Below the pieces are notes generated by a model, which did no database searches, was not told the DNA's origin, and saw nothing but the letters and a program-made list of their open reading frames with translations. From Bacteroidales bacterium (GTDB taxonomy: Bacteria > Bacteroidota > Bacteroidia > Bacteroidales > UBA932): DNA of 64,000 bases. Each line of letters begins with the position of its first letter. Position 1 is the stretch's first letter. The position numbers were made by a program, and so were the translations under genes. Location: contig JALCST010000002.1 in the NCBI GenBank assembly GCA_022653675.1, positions 124,001-188,000 on the forward strand. Direction: 5' to 3'. Shown piece after piece: positions 52,846 to 62,232 of this stretch.

Positions 52846-55365
52846 TCAGTAATAAATTTTGTATTTGCGTGGTTTTTCGATGCGCCTGACGAGAATCGAA
52901 ACGGATGCCCTGCGCACTCCCTTCGCTTTCACGACGACAAAAACGGTGCCTTCCTTCTCCGAAGAACGGACGATGAATGTAAGTTGGCCCCCGAAAAGAT
53001 GCATGGAATCACCTTTGAACGATTCGAGGCACGTAGGATCCCCGTTGGCGATGCCTTCAAGGGTACCTGCTCCGGTGACATCGACGGAAACGAGCCTGCC
53101 GTCGAGCGGGCACAGGTTTCCATCCTTATCGACACAATCGACCGTCACATAGCTAAGGTCCTTGCCGTCCGGTTCGAGTACTGGCCTGCTGACGGAAAGT
53201 CTCAGGTGGTGTGGCCTGCCGGCGGTGCGGACGAATGCCGAGTCGACCGGACGCATATCTTCGTCCAATGCGACGGCCTTGAGTTCGCCGGCCTCATACT
53301 TTACATCGGGCCACAGCAACCTGTAGCGCAATATAAGTGAATCGATCGGGGAGCCGACACCTGCTTCCCGCGCACTCTTCTTGACCCTTATACCCTGGCT
53401 TTCGCCGTTGAGAAACAGCTCGGCAGCAGGGTACGACGTGTATATGCAAACGGGAACGGTTCGGTCTTCATGACCTTTCCAGTTCCAGTGCGGCAGGATA
53501 TGCAATGTGCGTTCCCTGGTGTTCCAAACGCTGCGGTAGAGGTAATACCTGTCCTTCGGAATCTCTGCCAGGTCGATGATGCCGAAAAGGCTCGTGTGAT
53601 TCGGCCATCCGTCTTTAAAACCGTTGTACGGGGTCGGTTCCCCTATGTAATCGAATCCCGTCCAGACGAATTGTCCCATGCACCACGGGTAGTCCTCGTC
53701 GGCTGCGAAATCCAGTTCGGGGAGATTCGACCATGGGCAATATTCGTCGTCGTAGGACGAACTTTGACGGTCGCCGTGCTTAATGTCGCCGCCTATTTTG
53801 AAAGGCAGTTCGTAAACGTTCCTGGAACTGACCGTGGATGCGCTTTCCGTCGAAAGCAGGAATCCCTGGGGAAGCTTCGCATACGCCTCTTCGTATCGGC
53901 GCGGCTTGTAATTGAATCCGGGAATGTCGAGAACGGCTGCGAATCCGTTGCCGACCACGTCGTCGAAATGGTCCTCTCCACTGGTTACGGGCCTGGAGGG
54001 ATCTTCCCGGTGGCAAATATCCCGCAGGAATACCGCCGTCTCGTATCCGTCCGAAGTTCCCTGAGAAGGGACTTCGTTTCCGATGCTCCAAATCATGACC
54101 GAAGGGTCGTTGCGGTAATGCCGGACCATGTCTTCCATGTCCTTCGCAGCCCAATCCTTGAAAAACTTGTGGTAACCGTTGCGGCATTTGGCGATGTCCC
54201 ATTCGTCAAAAGCCTCCACCATCATCATGAATCCCATTTCATCCGCCAATTCCACAAGTTCCGGGGCCGGCATGTTGTGCGACGTCCTTATTGCGTTGCA
54301 CCCCATATCCTTCAACATTTCGAGACGGTGCCTGATGGCGGATTCGTTCGTCGCAGCCCCCAAAGCGCCCAGGTCGTGATGAAGGCAGACTCCCTTGAAC
54401 TTGATCGGCTTCCCGTTCAGGAAAAAGCCCTTGTCGGGAATGAATTCGGCTTTGCGGATTCCGAACCGCGTCACGTAACGGTCCGCCGGATCCCCGTTCC
54501 CGTCGTACAGCAAGGTTTCGGCAGTATACAGGCAAGGGGAATCCGGAGACCATAGTCTCGGACGCAATATATCGAAGTTCTGCGTGGCGGAAGAGTCGTG
54601 GAACACGGGCAGGACATCGTCCTTCACGGCGACCTCCTTGCCCCCTGCGTCGCGGATCACCGTACGGATGCGGTATGCCCGCCTGGAACCGGCCTTGGAA
54701 GAGGAATCGTTCCGGATTTCGATTTTCAACGTAACGGTCGCCTCGTCTTCCGAGACGAAAGGGGTCGTGGCATAGGTCCCCCATACCGGTATGTGCAGCT
54801 TTCCCGTGCAAATGAGGTGTACGTTCCTGTAAATCCCAGCGCCGGGATACCAGCGCGACGATTCCGGTTCGTTTTCCAACCTGACGAGAACGAGGTTTTG
54901 CCCTTCGTGCAGATACTTCGTTATATCCCCGTAAAACGAACTGTAGCCGTACGGCCGGCTCATCGCAAGGTTTCCGTCGACATAGACACGGGCATTGCTC
55001 ATGGCTCCGTCGAAGAGCAGCGTCCAGCTTTTCCCGGCCGCAATATCTTCCGCACCGATGTCGATGACCGTAACATAACAACCCCTCCCGACGTATGGAA
55101 GGCCGCCGGTGCCGGCTGCGTAGCTTCCGTCGAATTTTTCCACGAACGGACCTGAGATGGCCCAGTCGTGCGGGACGGTGACCTCCTTCCACTGTCTGTA
55201 ATTCTCCGCCGCTTCTTCCGGCGTAAAGTCCCCTCTTGTGAAATGCCACTCCGTAAGGAGGATTTCGCTTCTCAGTGGAATCGTGTCCGTATCCCTTCCT
55301 GCACAAGCGACAGGACTTACCAGAAGCAAGGCAAAAATAAAGAGCTTTGAAAATTTCGATTTCAT
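52846..55365 (-). CDS. GH2 beta-galactosidase with DUF4982-type C-terminus (galactan operon)
   Basis: 839 residues from ATG 55365 (MKSKFSKLFIFALLLVSPVACA; an ATG 9 bp upstream is also in frame). The export signal ends near VACAG. Whether the Cys is lipidated is unclear, as the lipobox is weak. Sugar-binding domain (WKEVTVPHDWAISGP), Ig-like domain and TIM barrel with acid/base Glu in MIWSIGNEVPSQG and nucleophile Glu in LLSTESASTVSSRN. WTGFDYIGEPTPY and C-terminal Ig-like domains (LFLNGESQGIRVKKS) place it in the long GH2 group rather than the LacZ group. It would trim galactooligosaccharides made by the neighbouring GH53 enzyme. Confidence 0.92.
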   Translation of the reverse strand: MKSKFSKLFIFALLLVSPVACAGRDTDTIPLRSEILLTEWHFTRGDFTPEEAAENYRQWKEVTVPHDWAISGPFVEKFDGSYAAGTGGLPYVGRGCYVTVIDIGAEDIAAGKSWTLLFDGAMSNARVYVDGNLAMSRPYGYSSFYGDITKYLHEGQNLVLVRLENEPESSRWYPGAGIYRNVHLICTGKLHIPVWGTYATTPFVSEDEATVTLKIEIRNDSSSKAGSRRAYRIRTVIRDAGGKEVAVKDDVLPVFHDSSATQNFDILRPRLWSPDSPCLYTAETLLYDGNGDPADRYVTRFGIRKAEFIPDKGFFLNGKPIKFKGVCLHHDLGALGAATNESAIRHRLEMLKDMGCNAIRTSHNMPAPELVELADEMGFMMMVEAFDEWDIAKCRNGYHKFFKDWAAKDMEDMVRHYRNDPSVMIWSIGNEVPSQGTSDGYETAVFLRDICHREDPSRPVTSGEDHFDDVVGNGFAAVLDIPGFNYKPRRYEEAYAKLPQGFLLSTESASTVSSRNVYELPFKIGGDIKHGDRQSSSYDDEYCPWSNLPELDFAADEDYPWCMGQFVWTGFDYIGEPTPYNGFKDGWPNHTSLFGIIDLAEIPKDRYYLYRSVWNTRERTLHILPHWNWKGHEDRTVPVCIYTSYPAAELFLNGESQGIRVKKSAREAGVGSPIDSLILRYRLLWPDVKYEAGELKAVALDEDMRPVDSAFVRTAGRPHHLRLSVSRPVLEPDGKDLSYVTVDCVDKDGNLCPLDGRLVSVDVTGAGTLEGIANGDPTCLESFKGDSMHLFGGQLTFIVRSSEKEGTVFVVVKAKGVRRASVSILVRRIEKPRKYKIYY

Positions 55366-55374
55366 AACTGTCAT

Positions 55375-56442
55375 TTATTCCGAAAAGGCGTCCAGGGCAA
55401 TGGTAGGACGTCCCGAATTATCGAAAGCACCGAGAGTATAGCCGTTCCACTTGGAATAGCATTCCGGTTCCCAGTAGAAGACCCCGAGACAGCCGTTGTC
55501 GCTGACCGCTTTCGCCTGCCGGATAAGGGTCGAAAGATATTCTTTTCCGTCGGTCGGGTCGTCGTATGGGAATCCGACCTCACAAATCATCACAGGGGTG
55601 GAGTATTCGGCGTTCAATGCTACTATGTTGCTTATGCACTGGCTAACATAAGCGGAATAATTGGATGCGGAAGGGTATAGGGACATCCCTATTGCATCCC
55701 ACTTGCAGCCGTTTTCCTTCAAACCGTCAAAAATCCACGTGAAATGGGTCACGTCTTCCCAGCCGTTGTCGATGTGGACTATCACTTTAGATTTCGGGAA
55801 AACGCTCTTCACGGCTTCGTAGCCAGCTTCCGTAAGCTTGGCGTAATTGGACATATTGGTCGAAGCCCGGCCGGTTTCCCAGAGAAAGCCGTCGCTCGTC
55901 TCGTTGCCTATCTGTACCCATTCCGGTGTGACACCTGCTTCTTTCAAGGCATTGAGCACCGATTCCGTATGGTCCGACAAAGCACTTTCGAGTCCGTAGA
56001 GGTCGAGGGACTCCCATGCCGCAGGCTTGTTCTGTTTCGACGGATCGGCCCACGAGTCGCTGTAATGGAAATCTATCATTACGCGCATGTCCAGCGCTGA
56101 GGCACGTTTGGCTTTCGCCACCACATCTTCCAGTCCACACCATCCGTCGGTCGGATTCACCCATACCCTCAAGCGTATGGAATTCATCCCCAGACTTTTC
56201 ATAAGGGCGAAGCAATCGGTCTCCACTCCTTCGGCATCGTAAAACCCGATGCCGGCGGCCTCCATTTCGGTGACCCAGCTGATGTCGGCCCCCTTGGCAA
56301 AGATGACGGAATCGGTTCCGGTAGTATCGGTATTTCCGTTTCCGCCGCCTATGGTTTCCCTGCAACCCTGGAAGCAGAACGCTCCGGACACGACAGCAAT
56401 CGCGACGACCCCGAGCAGTATTGCAAAAGTCCTGTTTTTCAT
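55375..56442 (-). CDS. GH53 endo-beta-1,4-galactanase
   Basis: 355 residues from ATG 56442 (MKNRTFAILLGVVAIAVVSG..., lipoprotein-like Cys at CFQGC). A clan GH-A barrel beginning FAKGADISWVTEMEAAGIGFYDAEG, with MNSIRLRVWVNP, acid/base Glu in VQIGNETSDGFLW and nucleophile Glu in VMICEVGFPYDD. It cleaves beta-1,4-galactan side chains of pectin (arabinogalactan I). First gene of the GH53-GH2-galK-galM operon. A frame open 28 codons further upstream overlaps the promoter and is rejected. Confidence 0.93.
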   Translation of the reverse strand: MKNRTFAILLGVVAIAVVSGAFCFQGCRETIGGGNGNTDTTGTDSVIFAKGADISWVTEMEAAGIGFYDAEGVETDCFALMKSLGMNSIRLRVWVNPTDGWCGLEDVVAKAKRASALDMRVMIDFHYSDSWADPSKQNKPAAWESLDLYGLESALSDHTESVLNALKEAGVTPEWVQIGNETSDGFLWETGRASTNMSNYAKLTEAGYEAVKSVFPKSKVIVHIDNGWEDVTHFTWIFDGLKENGCKWDAIGMSLYPSASNYSAYVSQCISNIVALNAEYSTPVMICEVGFPYDDPTDGKEYLSTLIRQAKAVSDNGCLGVFYWEPECYSKWNGYTLGAFDNSGRPTIALDAFSE

Positions 56443-56447
56443 CTCAA

Positions 56448-56550
56448 CAAATTTAGGAATAATTTGCGATGTTTGAACAGATTCCTTATGCCGGGAACGG
56501 CTCCGGGGTGCCAGGCCGGCATGCAAATGGTTTTATTTTTAGTATCTTTG
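56448..56550. promoter_or_regulatory. Divergent -7 elements, galactan operon / mrp
   Basis: Minus strand: TAAATTTG (56455-56448), 5 nt before the GH53 ATG. Plus strand: TATCTTTG (56543-56550), 30 nt before the mrp ATG. No matching -33 box was found for either. Confidence 0.55.
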
Positions 56551-56580
56551 TTGAAGAATATTAAAACAAAATATGATTTT

Positions 56581-57672
56581 ATGACAAAAGAAGAAGTGCT
56601 TCAGGTTCTTTCGCAGGTCATACATCCGGCCAAGGGAATCGACATAGTCGATCTCGGCAGGGTCGAGGACCTCGACGTAGTGCCCGAAAGTTCGAAGGGG
56701 GACCCCGCAAAGGTCCGTTTCAAATATGTTACGTTTACGCCCGATCCTATGGCTGCCCAAATAAAGCAGGATTGCACCGATGCCATCCAGGCCCAGTTTC
56801 CGGGAACCAAGGTGAGCATAATCGAACTCGTGCGCCCGAAGGACGCTCCGAAGTCGGTAAAACTTCCGGAAGGGCAGGAAGAGCTGGAAAACGTGGGTAA
56901 GATGATAGCCGTCGCGTCCGGAAAGGGTGGCGTAGGCAAATCCACGGTTGCAGTCAATCTGGCCGTTGCATTGGCCAATATGGGTTATCGTGTCGGCCTG
57001 GCCGACGCCGACGTCTACGGGCCTTCGGTACCGAAGATGACCGGGACGGAAGGCGCCCAGCCGGACGTATATGTTTCCAACGAAGGCAAGTCGGACCAGA
57101 AGGAACTGATAATGCCTATAGAGAAGTACGGCGTGAAATGGATGTCCATAGGTTATTTCGCAAAGCCGGAGCAGGCCCTGATCTGGAGAGGGCCGATGGC
57201 TTGCAATGCACTGAAGCAGATGATTCTGCAGGTTCGCTGGGATGCACTCGACTATCTGCTCATCGACCTTCCTCCGGGAACCGGCGACATCCACATATCC
57301 CTCGTCCAGGACATGCCGCTCACCGGTGCGCTGATCGTCAGCACCCCGCAGGACGTGGCCTTGGCGGATGTGGAAAAGAGCGTTAATCTCTTCCGCAACG
57401 AGCATATAAACAAACGGATCATCGGGCTGGTCGAAAACATGGCCTACTTCACTCCGGAAGACCTTCCGGACCGCAAATATTACATCTTCGGAAAGGGTGG
57501 CTGTGAAAAACTCGCCGGTAAGTACGGATTCCCTCTGCTAGGACAGATTCCACTGGTCCAAGGCATCCGTGAAGGGGGAGACGAAGGCGTACCTTCTTCC
57601 GTCAGCGGGGGAATAATAGGGGACGCCTTCACCGATCTGGCCAAAAAACTCGTGGAAGAGGTCGGAAAATAA
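56581..57672 (+). CDS. Mrp/ApbC-type P-loop ATPase (Fe-S cluster carrier family)
   Basis: 363 residues from ATG 56581 (MTKEEVLQVLSQVIHPAKGIDIVDLG). N-terminal DUF59/MIP18 domain (~1-85), then a deviant Walker A ATPase (VASGKGGVGKSTVAVNLA, ~112-125), LADADVYGPSVPKM, and LLIDLPPGTGDIHISL. The CxxC that bridges the cluster in classical ApbC/Nbp35 is absent; at that place the sequence reads NMAYFTPEDLPDRKYYIFGKGG. Its cluster-carrier role is thus uncertain. yqeY follows 16 bp downstream. Confidence 0.9.
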   Translation: MTKEEVLQVLSQVIHPAKGIDIVDLGRVEDLDVVPESSKGDPAKVRFKYVTFTPDPMAAQIKQDCTDAIQAQFPGTKVSIIELVRPKDAPKSVKLPEGQEELENVGKMIAVASGKGGVGKSTVAVNLAVALANMGYRVGLADADVYGPSVPKMTGTEGAQPDVYVSNEGKSDQKELIMPIEKYGVKWMSIGYFAKPEQALIWRGPMACNALKQMILQVRWDALDYLLIDLPPGTGDIHISLVQDMPLTGALIVSTPQDVALADVEKSVNLFRNEHINKRIIGLVENMAYFTPEDLPDRKYYIFGKGGCEKLAGKYGFPLLGQIPLVQGIREGGDEGVPSSVSGGIIGDAFTDLAKKLVEEVGK

Positions 57673-57688
57673 ATTAACATCTGACAAT

Positions 57689-58141
57689 ATGACTCTGGAA
57701 GAACAAATTCAGCAGGACCTGAAGGCTGCCATGAGAGCCCACGATTCTGCAAGCCTGGATGCCATAAGAGGCGTCAAATCCGAAATCCTTCTGGCGAAAA
57801 GTTCCGCCGGGGATTCGTCCCATACGGTTTCGGATGTCGATATCATCAAGATCGTACAAAAGATGGTGAAACAGCGCAAGGAGAGTGCCGATATCTATGT
57901 CCGGCAAAACCGCCGGGATTTGGCCGACGTGGAACTGGCCCAGATTTCGGTCCTCGAGAAATACCTGCCCAGGCAGATGTCGGCCGAAGAGATCGAAAAC
58001 GCCGTAAGTCAGGTTATCGCAGAAACTGGAGCATCGTCCATGGCCGACTTGGGCAAGGTCATGGGCGCCGCGACAAAAAAACTGGCGGGATCCGCCGATG
58101 GCAAAGCCATCTCGCAGGCCGCCCGCAAACTACTTTCTTAA
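57689..58141 (+). CDS. GatB/YqeY domain protein
   Basis: 150 residues. LEEQIQQDLKAAMRAHDSASLDAIRGVKSEI, then YLPRQMSAEEIENAVSQVI and ADLGKVMGAATKKLAGSADGKAISQAARKLL are the standard YqeY pattern, related to the tRNA-binding tail of amidotransferase GatB. The exact role is unknown. Convergent with aspS, with a palindromic hairpin between them. Confidence 0.9.
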   Translation: MTLEEQIQQDLKAAMRAHDSASLDAIRGVKSEILLAKSSAGDSSHTVSDVDIIKIVQKMVKQRKESADIYVRQNRRDLADVELAQISVLEKYLPRQMSAEEIENAVSQVIAETGASSMADLGKVMGAATKKLAGSADGKAISQAARKLLS

Positions 58142-58142
58142 G

Positions 58143-58178
58143 CCGTCATAGCCATGGCATTAGGCCATGGCCCACGGC
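58143..58178. terminator. Hairpin between convergent yqeY and aspS
   Basis: GCCATGGC at 58151-58158 and again at 58164-58171 (self-complementary, 5-nt loop), extended by GCCGT/ACGGC outside. T runs are weak on both sides, so bidirectional termination is possible but not certain. Confidence 0.5.
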
Positions 58179-58179
58179 A

Positions 58180-59937
58180 TTACTTTTCGTAAGTGGACTT
58201 CAGATAGAGTTCCTTCATTTGGACATCGTCGATCTTCGCCGGTGCATCGTCCATCGTATCGCGTCCCATGTTGTTCTTAGGAAAGGCGATGAAATCGCGT
58301 ATGGTGTCCTGTCCGCCGAATAGGGCGCAGAAACGGTCGAAGCCGAACGCGATGCCTCCGTGGGGCGGAGCTCCGTATTTAAAAGCATTTATCAGGAACC
58401 CGAAGCGGTAATCGGCATCCTCCCTGGAGAATCCGAGAACCTTGAACATCTGTTCCTGGATCCGGGCATCATGTATCCTTATCGAACCGCCTCCGACTTC
58501 GGTACCGTTCAGCACGAAGTCGTAAGAGTCGGAAGATACCTCGGCCTCCTGTTCCTTGTCGTTGCTGAAAAATTTTTCCATATCCTTCTGCGAAGGAGCA
58601 GTGAACGGATGATGGGTGGCATAAAAACGCTGTGTCTCGTCATCCCATTCCAACAGTGGGAAATCCACTACCCACAGAGGACAGTATTTATGAGGATCCC
58701 TGAGGTTAAGGCGGTTGCCCATTTCGATGCGAAGCGTTCCGAGCGAAACCAGTGTCTTCGCCCTTATGCCGCTCATCATGAGTATCAGATCGCCCTTATC
58801 CGCTTCGAAGCGTCCGGCGACTTCCCTCAATATTTCCGGAGAGAAGTATTTGTCGATGCTGCTCTTTATGTTCCCGTCTTCCTCAACCTTGATGTAAATC
58901 AATCCTTTCGCCCCTACCTGAGGCCTCTTTACCCAATCCGTCAGCTCATCGAGCTGTTTGCGCGAATAGCCTGCACAACCCGGGACACAGATTCCTCCGA
59001 CATATTCGGATGAATCGAACACACCGAAACCCTTGCCCTTGAGCAAATCGGTCACATCCCTAAGGAGCATCCCGAAACGCATGTCGGGTTTGTCGCTGCC
59101 ATAGAATTTCATGGCGTCGTTCCAAGACATGCGCAGGAACGGCTCTTCGAATTTTTCGTTAAGGATTACTTCGAACATGTGTTTCATCAACCCCTCGAAC
59201 ATGTCGAGCACGTCATCGCGTTCCACGAAAGACATCTCGCAGTCTATCTGGGTGAATTCCGGCTGCCGGTCTGCACGCAAATCCTCGTCTCGAAAACATT
59301 TAACGATCTGGAAATAACGGTCGAAACCAGCCACCATAAGAAGTTGTTTCTGCTGTTGCGGCGATTGCGGAAGGGCGTAAAATTCGCCCGGGTTCATACG
59401 GGACGGAACCACGAAATCGCGCGCCCCTTCCGGGGTAGAACGTATCAGGAACGGGGTTTCGATTTCGAGGAAATCGTGTGCATCGAGATACCTGCGAACT
59501 TCCTGGGCCATACGATGGCGAAGTATAAGATTATTTTTCAACGGATTGCGACGAAGATCCAGATAACGGTACTTCATTCTCAAATCGTCGCCCCCGTCGG
59601 AAACGTCTTCTATGGTAAACGGAGGAGTGACCGAAGGATTGATAACGTTGAGTTTTTCTATGCGTATCTCTATGTCTCCCGTATCCATCTTCGGATTCTT
59701 GCTCTCCCTCTCCCTGACCGTCCCTATCACCTGTATTACGAATTCCCGGCCGAGTTTGGCAACTTCCGCGTTCATTTCCGGATCGTCGGTGACAGCCTGG
59801 GTGATGCCGTAACGGTCCCGGACATCAATGAAGCTCATCCCTCCCATTTTTCTGATTCTCTGTACCCACCCGGCCAACGTAACCGTCCGGCCGGCATCAG
59901 CGAGTCTAAGCTCGCCGCAAGTATGTGTCCTGTACAT
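58180..59937 (-). CDS. aspS: Aspartyl-tRNA synthetase
   Basis: 585 residues from ATG 59937 ([26 protein letters not shown]). A longer frame to 60075 would overlap the divergent rsmA start and is rejected. N-terminal OB anticodon-binding domain, then class II core with [26 protein letters not shown] (motif 2), a bacterial GAD insertion (~300-400), and motif 3 in GIAFGFDRF. Free-standing gene with its own promoter. Confidence 0.96.
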   Translation of the reverse strand: MYRTHTCGELRLADAGRTVTLAGWVQRIRKMGGMSFIDVRDRYGITQAVTDDPEMNAEVAKLGREFVIQVIGTVRERESKNPKMDTGDIEIRIEKLNVINPSVTPPFTIEDVSDGGDDLRMKYRYLDLRRNPLKNNLILRHRMAQEVRRYLDAHDFLEIETPFLIRSTPEGARDFVVPSRMNPGEFYALPQSPQQQKQLLMVAGFDRYFQIVKCFRDEDLRADRQPEFTQIDCEMSFVERDDVLDMFEGLMKHMFEVILNEKFEEPFLRMSWNDAMKFYGSDKPDMRFGMLLRDVTDLLKGKGFGVFDSSEYVGGICVPGCAGYSRKQLDELTDWVKRPQVGAKGLIYIKVEEDGNIKSSIDKYFSPEILREVAGRFEADKGDLILMMSGIRAKTLVSLGTLRIEMGNRLNLRDPHKYCPLWVVDFPLLEWDDETQRFYATHHPFTAPSQKDMEKFFSNDKEQEAEVSSDSYDFVLNGTEVGGGSIRIHDARIQEQMFKVLGFSREDADYRFGFLINAFKYGAPPHGGIAFGFDRFCALFGGQDTIRDFIAFPKNNMGRDTMDDAPAKIDDVQMKELYLKSTYEK

Positions 59938-59960
59938 TTTAATTTGTTGGTTTAGCGGCA

Positions 59961-60005
59961 CAAAAGTAGTAAAAAATGACGGATGTTGGAAAAACAGTAC
60001 ATTTG
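59961..60005. promoter_or_regulatory. Divergent -7 elements, aspS / rsmA
   Basis: Minus strand: TACTTTTG (59968-59961), 23 nt before aspS. Plus strand: TACATTTG (59998-60005), 8 nt before rsmA. Both fit TAnnTTTG. Confidence 0.6.
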
Positions 60006-60013
60006 CATCGGAT

Positions 60014-60946
60014 ATGAAGGTCAAACCAAAAAAAGAACTGGGCCAGCACTTCCTGAAGGACGAAGGGATAGCCATAAGGATAGTAAATACTGCCCTCGAC
60101 GGGTACGACTGTACGAAGTCCCTGCTCGAAATCGGGCCGGGGACGGGAGTCTTGACGAAACACCTCCTCGACGAGATGTCCTCGAGACCGGGTATGGACC
60201 TCAGATTGGTTGAAATAGACCATGAAGCGGCCGAATTTCTTAGGCGCGCCTATCCGCGGACGCGCGAAATCCTCTTCGAGGAGGATTTCCTGAAAGCCGA
60301 CCTCGGAAAGATGTTCCCAGGGGCGTTCGATGTGGTCGGCAATTTCCCCTACAACATATCCTCACAGATCTTCTTCAAGCTCTTGGATTTCCGTGACAGG
60401 GTGCCGCAGATCGTTTGCATGCTGCAGAAGGAGGTTGCCGGAAGACTCGCTTCTGCACCGGGGAAAAAAGCTTATGGAGTGCTTAGCGTATTATTTCAGG
60501 CATGGTATGATATAGATTACCTTTTCGAGGTCGGAAGCCAATGCTTCGAGCCGCAGCCGAAAGTGCAGTCAGCGGTGATACGGCTCAGGAGGAATTCGAG
60601 AAACGCCCTTCCATGCGACGAGATAATGTTTAAAAAAATCGTGAAGACCGGATTCAACCAGCGCAGGAAAACGCTCCGCAATTCGCTCAAACCGATGCTG
60701 GCGGCTATGGCTGCCGGAGCGGACATAAGCCGTTTCAATGCCGGGGACGGAGCCAGGACAGGCTACGGCACCTTGAAGCGTGACGGTACGATAATAGGGA
60801 ATGGGCATGGAGCTGCCGCCGAAAAGAGCAGAAGCGCCACACTGCACGATCTGCTTGCCTCCCCAATGCTCGACCTTAGGCCTGAACAACTTTCCGTCGA
60901 GGATTTCATAAAACTGACCGGCAGCGTAGAAGAAATAGGAAATTAG
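60014..60946 (+). CDS. rsmA: 16S rRNA dimethyladenosine transferase with C-terminal-domain insertion
   Basis: 310 residues from ATG 60014 ([20 protein letters not shown]). Dimethylates A1518/A1519 of 16S r[19 protein letters not shown] is the SAM motif, [13 protein letters not shown] the catalytic NxPY motif, and [16 protein letters not shown] the C-terminal helical start. KsgA proteins are usually ~260-275 residues; here ~50 extra residues (about 230-284, Gly/Ala-rich with [19 protein letters not shown]) separate LRNSLKPML from [13 protein letters not shown]. Both flanks are conserved, so the insertion is in frame and probably tolerated as a loop. Its stop overlaps the convergent permease gene by 4 bp. 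Confidence 0.93.
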   Translation: MKVKPKKELGQHFLKDEGIAIRIVNTALDGYDCTKSLLEIGPGTGVLTKHLLDEMSSRPGMDLRLVEIDHEAAEFLRRAYPRTREILFEEDFLKADLGKMFPGAFDVVGNFPYNISSQIFFKLLDFRDRVPQIVCMLQKEVAGRLASAPGKKAYGVLSVLFQAWYDIDYLFEVGSQCFEPQPKVQSAVIRLRRNSRNALPCDEIMFKKIVKTGFNQRRKTLRNSLKPMLAAMAAGADISRFNAGDGARTGYGTLKRDGTIIGNGHGAAAEKSRSATLHDLLASPMLDLRPEQLSVEDFIKLTGSVEEIGN

Positions 60947-62232
60947 GAGTTTATTGCGGCTACCGGATCCATGTCCGCCGCCGCCCTTGCCGGGAAGAAA
61001 CCCGAGAGAATGCCTATTATTATCGAAATCAGCAAGCCTCCCAAAACATTATGAAAAGTGAGGATTATGTCGAGCATTCCCTTAGGGACGATAAGAGACA
61101 CCAAATATACCAGCAGGATACCTACGATGCCGCCTACGAGAGAGAGCAGTACGGCCTCGAAAAGGAATTCCCCCATTATGAACGATTTCTGGGCACCGAG
61201 AGCCTTCTGGATCCCTATCTGCGTCGTACGTTCCTTGACAGAGACGAACATGATGTTCGCTATTCCGAAACCGCCGATCAGAAGAGAGAAGCCGCCGATT
61301 ATCCAGCCCACGATATTCACGACCGACATGGCTTTGGAAACCTCTTTCAAGACCATCGACAATTCGTCGACTGAAAAATTGTTCTTCTGAACGGGTTTCA
61401 GATGGCGCTTCCGGCGCATCAGTTGTTTGATCTCCTCTTTCAGGTTATCCTTTGACGAAGCGTTCTTAGCCATCGCGACCACGGTCAGGCCCGTCTCGTC
61501 GGGCGATACGATATTTTTTCCGAAATTCATGGGAACGATTATGGATTTGTCGTATTGTATTATGGTTACCATACTCTCCCCACTTTTCTTCAACACACCT
61601 ACGACAGTGACGTCCCTGCCGTTCACCTTGAAACTCTTTCCCACCGGATTATCCGTATCAGGAAAGAGGGAAGAACTTACTTTGGAACCGATCACCGCTA
61701 CGGGCGAACCGTTCCCTATCTCGGAGTCGGTCAGATAGCGGCCTCTCATTATATCGACGGAAGATACCTGTTCCCAATTTTCGCTGACAGCCAATGCACC
61801 TCCAGAAGCGAGCGAATATCTTCCCCTCTTGAAATTACCGTCGAAGGACATGAGATCGGTCATTATGCACGGGGTCGTGACGTTCTTCTTTAAAAACTTG
61901 TATTCGTCCTCCTTGATCTCCGGCCTGTTCCTGTACTCCCACCATTTATACTCCCCGTTGTCCTCCGGAAGAAGGGGATATTGCATAACGTACATTACAT
62001 CCTTGCCGAATACGTCCAACCCTTTGCTTACGCTGATCTTCATTGCCGAAACGACCGAAAAGACGGCCACGATGGAAAATATGCCTATGGTGATTCCCAG
62101 CAGCGACAGAAACGTGCGGAACTTGTCGGCCTTGAGTTGCGAGAGCGAAAACAGGGCGCTCTCCTTGACGAGACTACCGAAGATCCCCAAACCGGATCTT
62201 TTCCTACGGGTATTATGGTCCATACGGTTCAT
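60943..62232 (-). CDS. MacB/FtsX-type ABC transporter permease
   Basis: 429 residues. Short basic N-terminus, first membrane helix at ~43-65 (LSLLGITIGIFSIVAVFSVVSAM), a MacB-type periplasmic core (DVFGKDVMYVMQYPL...), then three C-terminal helices with GGFGIANIMFVSVKERTTQIGIQKALGA, the FtsX-domain hallmark. Likely half of a lipid, lipoprotein or efflux exporter; its ATPase is not adjacent. The ATG overlaps the mutS stop (ATGA), so the two are co-translated. Confidence 0.9.
   Translation of the reverse strand: MNRMDHNTRRKRSGLGIFGSLVKESALFSLSQLKADKFRTFLSLLGITIGIFSIVAVFSVVSAMKISVSKGLDVFGKDVMYVMQYPLLPEDNGEYKWWEYRNRPEIKEDEYKFLKKNVTTPCIMTDLMSFDGNFKRGRYSLASGGALAVSENWEQVSSVDIMRGRYLTDSEIGNGSPVAVIGSKVSSSLFPDTDNPVGKSFKVNGRDVTVVGVLKKSGESMVTIIQYDKSIIVPMNFGKNIVSPDETGLTVVAMAKNASSKDNLKEEIKQLMRRKRHLKPVQKNNFSVDELSMVLKEVSKAMSVVNIVGWIIGGFSLLIGGFGIANIMFVSVKERTTQIGIQKALGAQKSFIMGEFLFEAVLLSLVGGIVGILLVYLVSLIVPKGMLDIILTFHNVLGGLLISIIIGILSGFFPARAAADMDPVAAINS

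Noticed and set aside
53470-54555. 361-codon plus-strand frame opposite the GH2 gene; similar long antisense frames at 23656-24765 and 62373-63482
   Set aside because: High-GC antisense shadows of GH2 and mutS; no domain similarity.
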